64,000 nt of DNA from Perca fluviatilis (GCF_010015445.1 NC_053120.1:15241597-15305596); one strand, 5' to 3'. Shown: positions 40,564 through 54,023, numbered from the stretch's first letter. The notes: generated by a model from the sequence alone, not told the origin. Translations and numbers: made by a program.

Positions 40564-40594
40564 CACGTGTTGTTTTTCTGGTTGCTGTGGCAAC
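40564..40594. promoter_or_regulatory. CACGTG E-box and palindromic RFX X-box
   Basis: CACGTG is at 40564-40569 and GTTGCTGTGGCAAC at 40581-40594. The latter is a perfect inverted repeat (GTTGC and GCAAC around TGTG) and fits the RFX-factor X-box consensus GTTNCCATGGNAAC closely. Location between the two arrdc2 first exons suggests an enhancer or alternative-promoter role, which is inference. Confidence 0.45.
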
Positions 40595-43033
40595 GCAGCC
40601 TGCATTTTTTAAACAGCACCCACCCATGCCCCCACCCCTTCCTTCCTTTCTCCTCTGTCTTTCACTTTCTCCTCACTTTTTGTCCCAAGTAAATGATACT
40701 AAACGCAACATCCTTATTTCTACTTTTTTAACATTTATATTGCACATGCAACCATAATAAATAAAAGTGATTCTGTTTCTGAAAGGATTTGGAGTTTATA
40801 AGAGAAGGTTAAAGCACTGTTCCTGGACAGATTCTGCAGTTAACATTTGTCTATACTGAATGTTGGTCTGAGAGACATTTAAGGTCAAATCACCCACATG
40901 CTGACAGCTCCTTAGCCTCTCTGCTGGTAGTAATTGTCCACAATCCAGAAAACAAAATTGCCTGTAATTTGACAGAAGAGTAAGCTCCTTTTATGAATCA
41001 GTCACATGAATTTTTCAGATATTATTAAGGGATGAAAGAGAACAATGAATACTGGTGATTGCAACACTGTATTTGTTCATAACAACAGAAGCATATTTCT
41101 ATACCATTTTATTTGACTTTATACATTTCATGATTAATCTCAAGTTTTGTTACTTTTTTATAGAAGATCTTATGTGGTCTTTTAGAATAACCTTATATTA
41201 ATATCCTATCATCAGAGAATTTTGGTCATTTTGGGTGAAATGCTATCATATCTAATTTGTATTAGTATTTGGTAGCCATAATGCAGTTAACACTGTATTA
41301 AGCTGACCAGTACTATTGTGCCTCCAAACCCCCAGACCCTGACCCAAAACTGCAGTATTGAGAAATCCTGTGTAGTGACACCAAGTCTAGTCCACAAAAT
41401 TAAATACAAATCAAAGTACTTCACCAAAAATTATATAAAAATCCAATATTGCCATAAAAGAAATGTGGATCATATATTATCAGATATATCAAAAGGGATA
41501 GATACTATGGCATAAATGCTCTAGCAAAATGTCTGACAAATGACAGATTGAGATCTTCTTATGGTATATTATAACGCAATATTTCCCCACCTCAATGCTT
41601 GGTTCAGATTTTCCTGTTCCAGTGCTTAAACAATTAATTGATCAACATGGAATTGATTATAATATATTATATTGAAATATTGATGAACTATTAACTGCTG
41701 GTAATTCATAAAGTAAAAATACCAAACATTTTCTTTTATGTATTTACAGATAATTCTTCTGCATCTCTTATCAAATTAATACTGTTGTTTTTTTGTTGCA
41801 GGTGGTCTAATTTAGAAGTTGGTGGTAGTCTGACTTTTCAGATGTAGACTGTGGGTATAAGCCTGCCATTGGCCACATATTTAATGCGGCATTCTCCTCC
41901 CCTTCCACTGTCTATTTTGCATGGGCACCATCGCTGCATCCTGGGCTTAGCGCCACCCAAGACGATTGTGATTGGGGTTTTGTTTTTTTCCTACAGCAGA
42001 ATAATAATAGGAGCAGCAGCAGCCAGACCTATCCTATTTGGTAACTGATGGTAAATGGTATCTATGACCATTTAAATGACATTTAAGTTAAATATTTCAT
42101 ACTAAATAATAAATATAAAAAAACTGATTGACAATCCATTATTGAAATATTTGTTAGTTGCAGCCCATTAGTAAAGCATCTCAGTTAATGGGTGATGGGT
42201 TACTTTTCTGTAGTCATTGCTTAGTCTGAAATGTGGGCTAGATATTAACATACAAAACATGCCCAGCGCACCTTTAACCAATGTGCATACACAGCTGTTG
42301 CAGCAGCAAATGACGTGGAACCGAGACACACAAATTATATTCTAGGTTCAATTACTCTGCAACTTGTTTGGCTGTGTGCATTCTGCGAAAGCAATGACAA
42401 CAACAACAACACAAACCCTGCTCTTATCTGAGACTCAGCCTCTCACCTCAATTCATGTTTAACTGTCCGACCACACTGGGGAATCAAACCAAGTATACTG
42501 TTTACAGAGCATCTAATGAAACATTAACCACTGGTTACAGCTTATCTATTTAGCTATCATGGACTATATGCTCTGCCTGTCTAATTTTAAGCTGCCAGTG
42601 CATTCCACACCAGGGGAATTTCACACTTTACAGGTTATGTCCTGTACAACACGGCACTTAGTAAACCAGTTGTGTTTATTTGGACCCAGCATCAATGGAT
42701 GTGTTTAATGTTAGGATTAGGTTATCGGGCAGATGTATCTGGACGACCCAGAGTCAACTTGTCTCCCAGGTTTCCATGCAGCACATTTGGCCCAGGTGGC
42801 TTCATTTTTCAAACTGCAGCGACTACAAGAGTGGCTACCAGCGGGCACTTGGAAAAGCAAATCAGCAGTTTTACACCACATTATTATTATTATTATTATT
42901 AAGGCTAGAGAAAGAAGTTATTCATCAACCTGCTGCAATACATACACAGCAAAGCTACAAAGGATGAATTATATTTTACAAGAATACTGATACAGTAGGG
43001 GACAAATGAAAACACTAAAACTACAACAAGGTC

Positions 43034-43277
43034 AGCACAAAAAACAACCCCATTTTTATAGAAGTGAAGGCAATGTTCTGCATTGATCAAATAGTCATAG
43101 TCAGTATTTTATTTCTAGTTACCTTTGTGCACCTTTGGATTGGCTTTCTTCCCTGAGCACAAAAAACAACCCCATTTTTATAGAAGTGAAGGCAATGTTC
43201 TGCATTGATCAAATAGTCATAGTCAATATTTTATTTCTAGTTACCTTTGTGCACCTTTGGATTGGCTTTCTTCCCTG
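43034..43277. repeat. 122-bp segment in direct tandem duplication
   Basis: Positions 43034-43155 are repeated at 43156-43277 with only about one difference (CAGTATTTT versus CAATATTTT). Both copies begin AGCACAAAAAACAACCCC and end TTCTTCCCTG. The near identity points to a recent local duplication. Confidence 0.9.
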
Positions 43278-43510
43278 AACAAGCACTATTGAAATGCTTT
43301 CATTTAGCTAAATAATAACTATAAAATACAATTTTAAATTCAAGGACATTTTAAATTTTAATTGAAGCAACCTCACCAGCTGCAGCTGTAATTCACCTTG
43401 GTTTTACTTGTGGTTATTCTACAGCCAGTCTCACAGTAAGTAAAAATACTGTAAACACAGAGTATGAACCATTTAGGGGATTAACACCATCTGCAGCCTT
43501 CACCACTGAC

Positions 43511-43760
43511 CTCGGATCAGATGCTGTCTCTTCCTGAAGTATGTGATCTTAGAGGTGTAGTCGTTATAGACGGCGTTCATGCCACGGTTCTCCAGCCAGT
43601 GTGCTATGGCCACCCCTCTGCCCTGCACCTTCATGGAGTGCACTCTGGTGTCCCTGCGGAGCTCCAGGACCACCTGGCCGGACACCACCTCCCCTCCGGT
43701 GAACGCTGCATCAGCCGGACCATCCAGCTCCAGCTTGAAAGACTTAATGGTGTTCACCAT
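43511..43760 (-). CDS. arrdc2: Alternative first coding exon of arrdc2 (or first exon of a lost duplicate)
   Basis: An open frame starts with ATG at 43758-43760 (MVNTIKSFKLELDGP) and runs 83 codons plus one base to a donor GTCAGT at 43505-43510. It is clearly homologous to arrdc2 exon 1: it shares a GG/SG-(E/D)-VVSG core, an RV-S-K-G stretch and an HW-E-R stretch, but most other positions differ. It ends in phase 1, as the main exon 1 does, and the donor hexamer is identical, so it can splice in frame to the exon at 36075-36292. No other arrestin-domain exon lies between 38.3 and 43.5 kb. A TATA-like TTTTTAAAG lies about 95 bp upstream (43851-43859). The simplest reading is an alternative promoter and N-terminus for arrdc2. 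A tandem duplicate that kept only its first exon is the alternative. An ATG 12 codons further upstream (43794-43796) is in frame, but the inner ATG matches the start of other family members. Confidence 0.8.
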
Positions 43761-43860
43761 CGTTCTATGAGTGAAGCCAGTTAAACTGTTTGACAAGGCT
43801 GAGGGCTAGACATTAATACTCATAGGAGGTGTGTGTACTGGTTTCAGGTGCTTTAAAAAC

Positions 43861-45692
43861 CACACTGCAAATATCCAGAGCCAGCTGGAGGCATGAATGA
43901 TTTAAACATCTAGGGCTCCAGGACACCCCAACAAGCAAATTATACACGTGAAGTCCTGTAGGCCTAATAACTTTTCAAATAATATTATGCAATGTTCTGG
44001 GACTGCTTTTAAATGTGCACTGCTATTTTCTGTTAGTGATCTTATTATTAGGGTGGGGTTGGGTGGTTCTGATTAGGGTCCCAGACATGCCAGGGCCAGC
44101 CCTGCCAGTAGCGACAGTTGTGTAGTCTGTTTGTTTTAAAACACGTTTTGGAAATGTTCGATATCATGCTGTTGTGAACAATACAACGTGGTTACTAAAG
44201 TGTTACAGTGTATACTAACATCTTTAATATGCACACAAACTTTTACATTACACCAATACCAAACAAATAAACAAAAACATTATTTTTATGATTCTAAATG
44301 AAATTCGGTATCAGTGGCCGGATATGACTATAATACAAATAATGCACATAAAGGTCAAATAACTGAAATTCTACTTTCAGTCAACAATATGTAAATAATG
44401 TTGTATTAAAAACTGACTGTCATGATTTTGAAATAGTTCTGTTACAACTGTTTCTGTGGGTCTAATAATATTTACATTGTCCGTTGTGCGGATGGTTTAT
44501 CGTGCATTTTATAAACGGCCAATCAGGATTGAGAACCGCGACAGTTTTTTTAAATACAGTGGTGAACGTTAAACTCACCGGCAGGACAGGAGCAAAGTAG
44601 TGGTCTTCTCAAAGACGAGGTTTATGGTGAAAAAGCCAAATTATGTGTTCACTCCGTCTGGACGACGTTCAATGGAAGCTCAGCCTTTACAAACGAAGGT
44701 TTCAACGCCCAGAAACAGCATTACGCCAATGATAAACAGTCCGCCCGAGGCACGCCCGCCCCCTTTAACAGGAGGAGGACCTTTTGTTTCTTCTTCTTTT
44801 TTTCCTTATTTAAAGAACCACACAAAAACTGTCTATAAACAGTCTGTGTCAAAGAAAATATATAAAAAATAAAGAAATAGACAAAATAGGAAAAAAATTA
44901 TAGGCTACAAATACAAATCAATGTGTCATCGGTCAATGACAAATTGTTTATACACAAAATTACTCTTATTTGCCCTTTTATTTTAAGGTATCTCATAGTG
45001 TTGCCATATTGATGATTTTTGTGGTTGCACGTGGGCTTTTATTTTAAAGGCAGCTGTGTCTTTCAGTTTGGTATCTCTTTTTTTATTTTAAAAATACATA
45101 GAAAAAAAACCAAGTAGGCCTGCAGAACATATGATGAGATTTCACAAAGTAGTTAAAAAGAAGGGAAGACGCATAACAAGTAAACTAAAATTAAAACAAA
45201 TTTTATGTAAAATATATTTTAGAGGAGAATTTCAAATCACCTCAGCAAAACGTAGTGTCACTGTTTTGTTTTGTTTTAGTCATGTGTCTAATTTGAAAGA
45301 GTTCCTCACATTATCATTATGTCATATGTTGGCTTAAACTAATGTTTATGACATTGGGTCATCACTGAAGCAGCTGTCTTTGGAAAACCTTACAGGAGTA
45401 CCTATTAATATTCCATATAGTAAATACATTTAATCACTGGAGATTTCAGTTAGAAATAAACTTCCTTTGTATCACTTTAAATAAACCTATGCAGAGACAT
45501 TTGCATGTAATGTGGTCAAATATCTATAACAGTATCGTTCAAATGAAGCCTTTAGAAGCATGTCCTTGAGCAGGACTTACTCACCCATTCAATGTTTTTA
45601 AATGACAAGGTGCAACAGATGGCATGAATTATGTAAGTGAATATGAATTTTTCATACATTCCATGGTCTTAAATTAACATCTGTCTCGATGG
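43861..45692. other. Intergenic between arrdc2 distal exon and next repeat; promoter-like patch
   Basis: CCAAT (44519-44523), TTTAAATA (about 44549) and a CpG-richer stretch (44560-44770) resemble a plus-strand promoter and first exon, but no coding continuation was found. The rest is AT-rich. Confidence 0.35.
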
Positions 45693-45905
45693 TATTTTAA
45701 GCCCCCAACCTCTCCTTCCAGGCAACGCTACGACCTTTGACTTCACCTAACCATAACCATATATAACCATAACCATAACCATTGCCTAATGACTTCAAGG
45801 CAGCACTGCGACCACTGACTTCAAGGCACCTAACCCTAACCCTAACCATAACCATAACTATTGCCTAGGCAGCGCTGCCTGGACGGTGGAGGCTTAAAAC
45901 ACTGA
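45693..45905. mobile_element. Small copy of the GGTGTTTTAAGCC MITE family
   Basis: Starts GGTATTTTAAGCCCCCAACC and ends (inward) AGTGTTTTAAGCCTCCACC, with internal CACCTAACCCTAACC words and GGCAGCGCTGCC. Related to 9827-10628 without the nested insertion. Confidence 0.7.
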
Positions 45906-46946
45906 TAAACCTGAAAAATGTATCTTTATTTGACATTGCTCTTGTCACAACAGACGGGCAAAATCAAAGAAGAGCTGTCATGTTCCTGCAGATGTACCCC
46001 ACCTGAGCTTGTTGGCCAGCTCACATTCCAGCCCACACCTGGATTGCTGCCTTTTCACCAGGTTGATGACCTGGTTCACTAGATTCAGTTTATTCACGTC
46101 TGCTTGCCTGCCAAGAGAGTCTGCATCTTAGGGTCAAGGCTGTGTTATTGCTACAACACAGACTGTTTTCCCAGTTTTGTGGTCAATCATGCTTGAGAGA
46201 GAGGATGAGAATCTTTCTGCGACATAGGCACTAACCTTCTTTTTAGCAGTTAGCGTTAACAGTGTAAATAAGGTGGAAGTAGGACATTCAAGTCCATGGC
46301 TACTCCCCCCTTTGGCCTAAATAAGACAGGCAAGGAGAAGGTTTATGTTTAAGCCACCTAACTGCTAAAGCTGCACTTGCACCCTGCTTCAACATTACAC
46401 AGTCTGATGGCCCATTTACTCTTCTAAGTAAAAATGTTATTTATTAATCAGCCCAGTAAGATTATGAGAATTATGCAGTTCATTAAAAAAAAAAAAAACT
46501 AGGGGGTGATGACAGAGTGGCTTTATAGCCTGGATGCCAGCCGAACTTAGCCCCGCCCACAACAGTCGAGGTCGGTAGTACCACGTCAGGCTAGTGGCTT
46601 TAGTTACTGCATGACAAAATGAGTGCTGAACTGGCTGTAGGCAGGTGGCTGAAAGATCATAGGTTTGGCCGTGTAGTCTTCACTGTGGGAGGTGCGGAAG
46701 TGCTGATCAGCCAGCGGAAACCTGATGTTGCTCTATTAACAGAAAAAGAGGCAGACAATATCATATTATTATATAATATGCTGAATGATGAGAACAATAG
46801 GAACCCATGTTACAAAGAGACATTCTTTTTACCTAAAACTACTGCTGGTTCTCCTACTCTTTCTACTACTGATACTACCACAATAACTATTACTACCAAT
46901 AGTATTGCCATATTACTATATGCTATACTATGACAACAACTAATAC

Positions 46947-46979
<33 letters not shown>

Positions 46980-47020
46980 ACTAATATCATTACAATTACA
47001 AAGGTGAGTGGGACATTTTT
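45906..47020. other. Intergenic; dispersed-repeat fragment and (CTG)n
   Basis: 46528-46595 carries TAGCCTGGATGCC...CAGGCTAG ends of a small MITE. 46948-46979 is a run of about 10 CTG units. The frame at 46619-46933 has no known domain. Confidence 0.4.
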
Positions 47021-50000
47021 TTATTTGAGTTTATGATCTCTCACCCTCTGCTGTGACGGACAAGGTGTCTGTCTGCAGGTCTTCAAAAGGAGGTAATCAG
47101 TCTTGGTAGTGCTGGGGTTGAACTCATGTTCTGCCAAACAGATTAAACATATTTAATATCTACATGTACCTCCATTTAAAAACACAAACACGACCGATCC
47201 GTCACCTGGTCCACTCAGTATGTTGCTCGGCAGCTGAATGGCTGGTCTGGCGCGCTCTCCTTCCTGTTTGCTGTAGTGTTGTTTGGCCGTTGATGTGTAG
47301 TACAGGCACGACAGACGAGGTGGGCTAAACTGTACATGGCTCTTGGTCATCAGGTCAGCCCCGATCACGTGCACCGGACGCTCTTTGTGGTTCAGCTACA
47401 GGGAGGAAAATAGTCAGTATGATCAAATATGACACATCAAAATCAACTCGTAAGTCTAAAGGAACGTGTGAAAAATGTTCACCTGATTAATGTAATTATG
47501 TAACAACGATATTACAAAAACAAATAACTATGTAGAAATCTTAAAAGTTATCTCACATCAGAGAAGGAGATTCTGTTGGTGGTGACATACATCATCTCTT
47601 TGTTGCACCTCGTATCAGTGTCCCCCTTGGGTAAGGAACAGAAATTTTGGTTCCTCATTGTCACAACAACTGGATCTCCTGGGATAAAAACCAAATACGG
47701 TAGAGTAATCCAGGAAGGATAACAGAGACAGATTAATAGAGTAGCATTTTATCTGTATCACAATGCTGTGTAATCTTAGTTTGATTGGTTGAAAATAAAG
47801 GTAAGACACATTTACAAATAGTCAAACTGTTAAAATGTAAGCACCCATGTTTTTAACAGTCAACAAAAACCATAATCAGTTTTTTTTTTAAAGTACCCTG
47901 TTCATTACAGTTAGCACAAAACAATATTAGTTTAGTACAAGTTCCACATATACAGTAAACAAACAAGTTCAAATTTAATTAACCAAGGATTTTACTTTTG
48001 TTCTTTGCCCTTTTGGGAAATTCTTGGTATTTGAAGGCCCTAAGCAGCTGCTTAGTTTCTTTATAGAATGGAAGACATCCTCACCATGGCAAATTAAAGT
48101 AATAGATCTGAATTGTCAGTTTGCAAGAATGAAAATTGTCAGGACATTAACACAGGAAACATTCACCTAGCTTGTGGTGACAAAAGGCTTCTCTGGATGT
48201 GGATGACCATAAGTCCTTAGAGATATTTCCAAGATTGAGCTTCAAACACTCCTTCACCACAGCTGGCCTGTATCAAAAACACATAGGTATAATGCTTTTG
48301 TTATATTTGTGTGGGGATAAACTCAACAACAAATAATCTGAACTTTCAAGGAGTGATAATAATAATTTTGAAATGTTATATTTTAGACGTTAAGGCCTGT
48401 GAGTTAAATGTCAATGTTTGCATCCAAGACACCTCAAACATCATTGCATCCCAAATTTAAGCATGCAGTGAAACCAAGAGAGGTCTGAAAAGAGATCTGA
48501 AAGGTTACACCAGGCCCTACAGCCATGGTTTCTTCTACTGTTTGACGTCTGCTTGTATAGGAGAAAGAGGAGAGAGATGGCAGAGAGCTGCAGACCTGCA
48601 GACAGTGGGCCAGCTGAATGACGCAGCGTGGGTCGTCTCTCTCTCGACAATCTTCACAGGATCACCCATAGTCACTGAAGAGTGCTGAAAAAAAGACATT
48701 GTTAAAACGGTCAAAGTCACGGTTTTGGGCTAATGATACCCATTTCATAGAAAGCTTCATATAAAGGTCAACCCCTGTCATGCACATAGCTGAGCTGCAT
48801 TCTGACCTGACCTGAGTCTGTCTGTCTGTGAATTCTGAGAAAACGTCTTCTCTGGAAAGAGAATTTAAAGATTAACAAACCCTTTAGGGTTGTTCCGAAA
48901 TCTACTTCTGTGCCATGACTAAACCAGTAGTAAGTAATACACCAAGGGATGTAGACAACAAAAATGTAAATTTTGGGGTCAAAACATTTAAAATTTTGAT
49001 TATGCCTCGCCACAGTATAGGGGAAATTATGCTTTAGTACCAGTGATTAAATAGCCTAACTATTCAGATCTTTTACTCAAGTGAAAGTAGTAATACACAA
49101 TAACAATGAAGTACTCTATTCAAGCCCTGCATTTAAAATTAATTGACAAAATGTCAGCAAATTGGCTTAAAGTATCAAAAATTTTAGCCCCTGAATGGCC
49201 TGTTTTCATTATTGTTACTTATGCAGAAACTTCTAAGAAGCATTTTAATGTTGTAACTAGGTTGAGCTACTTCGAATTATATTTTATATGTTTATCATAT
49301 GTTTTAAATGTAAAATCTTAATCTTAAAAGTAACTAGTGGCTATAGTTGTAATTCAAATATAGAGGAGTACAGGTCTAAGGTAGGAGGAAATGGAAATAC
49401 CCAAGTTAAGTAAAAATTTGCTCAAAATAGACGTACTTACAGAACTTGAGTAAATGTAGAATTTTTGGTGCAGTTTTCAATCTCAAAACTGTTTGAGACT
49501 GAAAACTGTTTTAATTCAAATGTGGTATGTGTCTGCTGCTCATTCTACATTTGATCAAAGGAGTATACAGGAAGGATTCTGGATTATATCTGAGCTAAAG
49601 GAGAGAAATGAGGATGCTAAGTAGAGTGTGAAAATTTATTTTTCTTTCATTATGACTTTTAAAATCAGTGTTTGAGTCTTATGGCAACAGTTTCCCTCAA
49701 GAGTTGAAATGTTTGGTTGGATAAAAAAACCATGATAGCTCATGATGACCAACATCTGCTGCTGCCATGTTACCTTTTCTACAGGTTTAGCCACTGTGCT
49801 CCAGGCTCCCTGGAAGGTGTTGTTGTAATGAGAGACAAAGCTGTGACCGCGTCTGTCCCCTTTGATTGTGGGAAAGCCCTCTTCTACAGAGAAAATATAA
49901 AATGTTATTACATAATATGCTCTGCAGGATTCATAGATTAACCCTCACACAGATTCTCTCAGTGTTATTCATTACAACGCGATGATGTTGGAAGGCTGAC

Positions 50001-50640
50001 AGTTAATTCCTAACTGAATTTGACGAATTTTCACAATAATCATGTGTGGTTTAGCTCTGAATCCATAATCTAGTATGGATTTACTCAGAAAATGCAGAGA
50101 AATTTTCAGAATATGCTTTCACTAACCTAGATGTTTAGCTGTGGCTTTTACAACAGGGCAGCGACGGTGTGGGGTGAAGGAAGCTTTGTTGGTGCTCTCT
50201 GGGAGCTTTTCCACGTGTTGGGTCTTCTTGTTGGTGTGTCGGATGAGAGTGGGAGGGGGCTGGAAAGGCTGGGGCTGGAAATTCTGGGACTGTGTGGTGA
50301 GGAAAGCAACCTCCCCTGGGTCTGTTTCCATCTTGAAGTTGGTGTGAAGTGTGGTCCAGCGTGGGGTGCGGGTGATCTGTAGCATTGGGTGACGGTGGTA
50401 GGACACCATCGCCTCTGTCAGGTACTCCTTGATGTGCCTCAAGTCCTTGTGGTCCAACTGGGCTTTCGCGGGCGGACGGAAAGGCTCTGCCTTCTTGGAA
50501 GATAAAGGCTGGAAGTCCTTCTGGGAACATGTTGAAAAGGCATCTGGATTGTTCCTGTCCAGAAATGGGATGTTGGTAGACAGGTGGAAGTCTTTGCCCA
50601 CAGGACAGGCTTGGGACAGTGTTTTTACCACTGCAGTCAT
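47021..50640 (-). CDS. saxo5: SAXO5/TEX45-like axonemal microtubule-associated protein, 7 coding exons
   Basis: Coding exons on the minus strand are 50127-50640, 49774-49883, 48596-48684, 48167-48267, 47557-47678, 47206-47395 and 47021-47130. They join with GT-AG junctions and consistent phase to about 411 residues, start ATG at 50638-50640, stop TAA at 47021-47023. The protein has no membrane segment or enzyme motif. It repeats short units of the type GD-x-K followed by TT/TS-x3-F: SVTMGDPVKIVERETTHAASF, NLGNISKDLWSSTSREAF, then KGDTDTRC before MYVTTNRISF, and HVIGADLMTKSHVQF. This pattern, and the HSFVSHYNNTFQG block, recall SAXO5 (TEX45/C19orf45), which is associated with axonemal microtubules. 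Identification is from motif memory, and PPP1R32/SAXO4 is a second choice. The acceptor of exon 2 could be three bases later (49880). The last exon also contains a GTGAGA donor that could lead to a different C-terminus. Confidence 0.65.
49060..49455. mobile_element. hAT-like MITE copy inside saxo5-like intron 2
   Basis: The start (TATTCAGATCTTTTACTCAA) and end (CTTGAGTAAATGTAG) match, on the same strand, the MITE family seen at 19.95-21.0 and 27.9 kb. It lies wholly between exons 49774-49883 and 48596-48684. Confidence 0.6.
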
Positions 50641-50731
50641 ATTGGATACTACTAGTGCCCCCCTTTATTACTGTAACCCTTTGGTTAAGCCAGCCATCTT
50701 CTTCTGCAGCAGGTGAAAAATGCTACAATGC

Positions 50732-50745
50732 CTCACCATGGAAAC
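50732..50745 (-). promoter_or_regulatory. RFX X-box-like site upstream of the saxo5-like gene
   Basis: On the minus strand the sequence reads GTTTCCATGGTGAG, about 92-105 bp upstream of the ATG. It has a perfect left half-site (GTTNCCATGG) and a weak right half, about 10 of 14 consensus positions. RFX/FOXJ1-driven cilia genes typically carry such X-boxes close to their promoters, which agrees with the axonemal assignment. Confidence 0.45.
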
Positions 50746-50759
50746 CCCTGTGCTGTGGA

Positions 50760-52020
50760 ACATGATGATGATACTGTTGCAGCTACTGCAGAGAAACAAA
50801 TGCATGGCTGGTGTCCTATTACATGGCCAGATGCAATGAGTGGACTGGACACACACAATTATTCAATTGTAACATTTTATTCCACAACAAGGACACACAA
50901 ACAACTGCTCACACTTAAGTAACAAGCCTTGCCAGAAAATAATTCAGATCTTCCTGGTTCATTGAGAAATTGATTGTATAACTATAAGCCTATCTGGTTT
51001 TGCTGGTTTTACTAAAAGGCAGCTTGATATAGGTTTACTCACCTATAGGAACCTACTAAATATTTGGAGTGGACACGCTTCCCCTTTTTAAGAGTCTTAT
51101 TCATAATTCAGCATTACCTTAGATACAATTACAATATCAACTTGCAGTAGCATGATTCAGTCTGCTCTTGAGTGCACAATGCAATTCTATTGAAAGTGTG
51201 TGGTGCCTGTCAAATAAAAATAAATCACACATACCGGTAGATGTGTGCATATAGTATAACAACACATCAAAAGAAAGACTTTGGTTAGATATAACATGCA
51301 CGTTATATATGGAAATTTATATATAGAAGATGCAGTAGGCTACGTCAAATATGGAGGCTACAAATAACAACTGATACATTGTATTTGCTGGCTGTACTAT
51401 TCACACATTTGTTTTGCTCATGCATGTTTACAATGTGGTTCAACATTACTTCCATCATTACAACAGCAGGTGTCAGTCAAACTTCATTTTGGAGCAGTCC
51501 AGCCCAGACACGGCCTACTGTGCTGTATTGACTGCCTTTTAAAATGAAAACCAAATAATTTAGGTGCTCAAAAGTCAAAATGTGACTCAACACCGTTTCT
51601 CAATTATAACATTCTGTTATATTAGGCATGATGTTTTATTAAACTGTCCGCTTTTAAAGTGAATCATACTGCTCGCTGCCGCACTCTCGGTCTATTTTTG
51701 TGACATAACATTCTTATATATTTAATAATAATAATAATAATAATAAAATATTTTTTCTGGATAGTAAGCTGAACTGTGTGGTTTCTCTCATAATGTGTCT
51801 TGTAGTTTTAGGTTTTCCTGTAATTTACAACGGCTGTCCTCATTACATTTTTATCTTATTAAAGTTAATTATTAACATGAATAATGGCTAAATAAGATTA
51901 AATGTTTCTAAATAATAATTGTTATATTCTTTTTTTAATTAACAGAATTTAACTTTTTGGTTAAAATCGTTTAAATCATATGGTCAAAATACACTCGGGA
52001 ACTTTTATTCCCAAGGAAAC
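50760..52020. other. Intergenic between divergent saxo5-like and uba52 genes
   Basis: AT-rich, with an (ATA)n run at 51726-51746. No coding exon seen. The two genes start about 1.9 kb apart on opposite strands. Confidence 0.45.
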
Positions 52021-52100
52021 AAGCAAAAGGAAGTGACGTTTGACAGCGTCAGCCTTTTCCGCTCTCTTTTCATTGAGGCTCAGCTAGCGGCCGGGTGGGT
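52021..52100 (+). promoter_or_regulatory. uba52: uba52 promoter and non-coding first exon with pyrimidine-tract start
   Basis: GGAAGTGACGT (52029-52039) is an ETS/CRE-type composite common in ribosomal-protein promoters. It is followed by pyrimidine runs CCTTTTCC and CTCTCTTTTC, the expected 5'-TOP context for a translation-machinery mRNA. A donor at GTGGGT (52095) or GTACAC (52099) ends the non-coding exon, and the next exon begins at 52532 after TTTTCTCTCAG. The exact start site is not determinable here. Confidence 0.6.
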
Positions 52101-52513
52101 ACACGTTTTGTCCAGTATATATTTATCGATTTATAGTGAACGTTGATTTGTTGAATGCGATTAAAACAATATATTGGTCGTCGTATGTCGCCAGTAATTG
52201 TGTATTAAGTATCACGGACTCATTTCCAACGTAGAAAATTGAGAAAATTGTGACTAACCGCCACGCTAACGTTACGTGCATGTGGCGAGGCCCTGCACCG
52301 AATTCACTCTGTTGCTAACATTAGCTAACACACATTGTTAGCTGCTTCCCAAAAACCAGGAAACATTTCACAATTAATGTAAAGGTTTAAAACGTTACCA
52401 TTTCAGTCCTAATAAATGTGGATGGCGGATGTCTTTGTCTTTGACTTGTCAAGATGGTGCCTGCCAGTTATCGTGTTGTCAGCTATTTAGATGCACGTTA
52501 AACTTTGAGCTAA

Positions 52514-54023
<1,510 letters not shown>

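Larger units (their letters stand above)
38396..43504. other. Region between the two arrdc2 first exons: no coding exon seen, several regulatory-like sites
   Basis: Read on both strands, this stretch shows no further arrestin-domain exon. It holds a poly-G run (about 38520-38537), a GATA/AP-1-like cluster (40029-40097), an E-box and RFX-type X-box pair (40564-40594), an ATT microsatellite (42882-42900) and a 122-bp tandem duplication (43034-43277). If the distal exon is real, this is intron 1 of the long transcript and contains the proximal promoter at its 3' end. Confidence 0.5.

Noticed and set aside
46619..46933. 104-codon frame MSAELAVGRWLKDHRFGRVV as a gene
   Set aside because: Ends in a low-complexity Thr-rich stretch, has no recognisable domain and lies next to a MITE fragment; not supported without transcript evidence.
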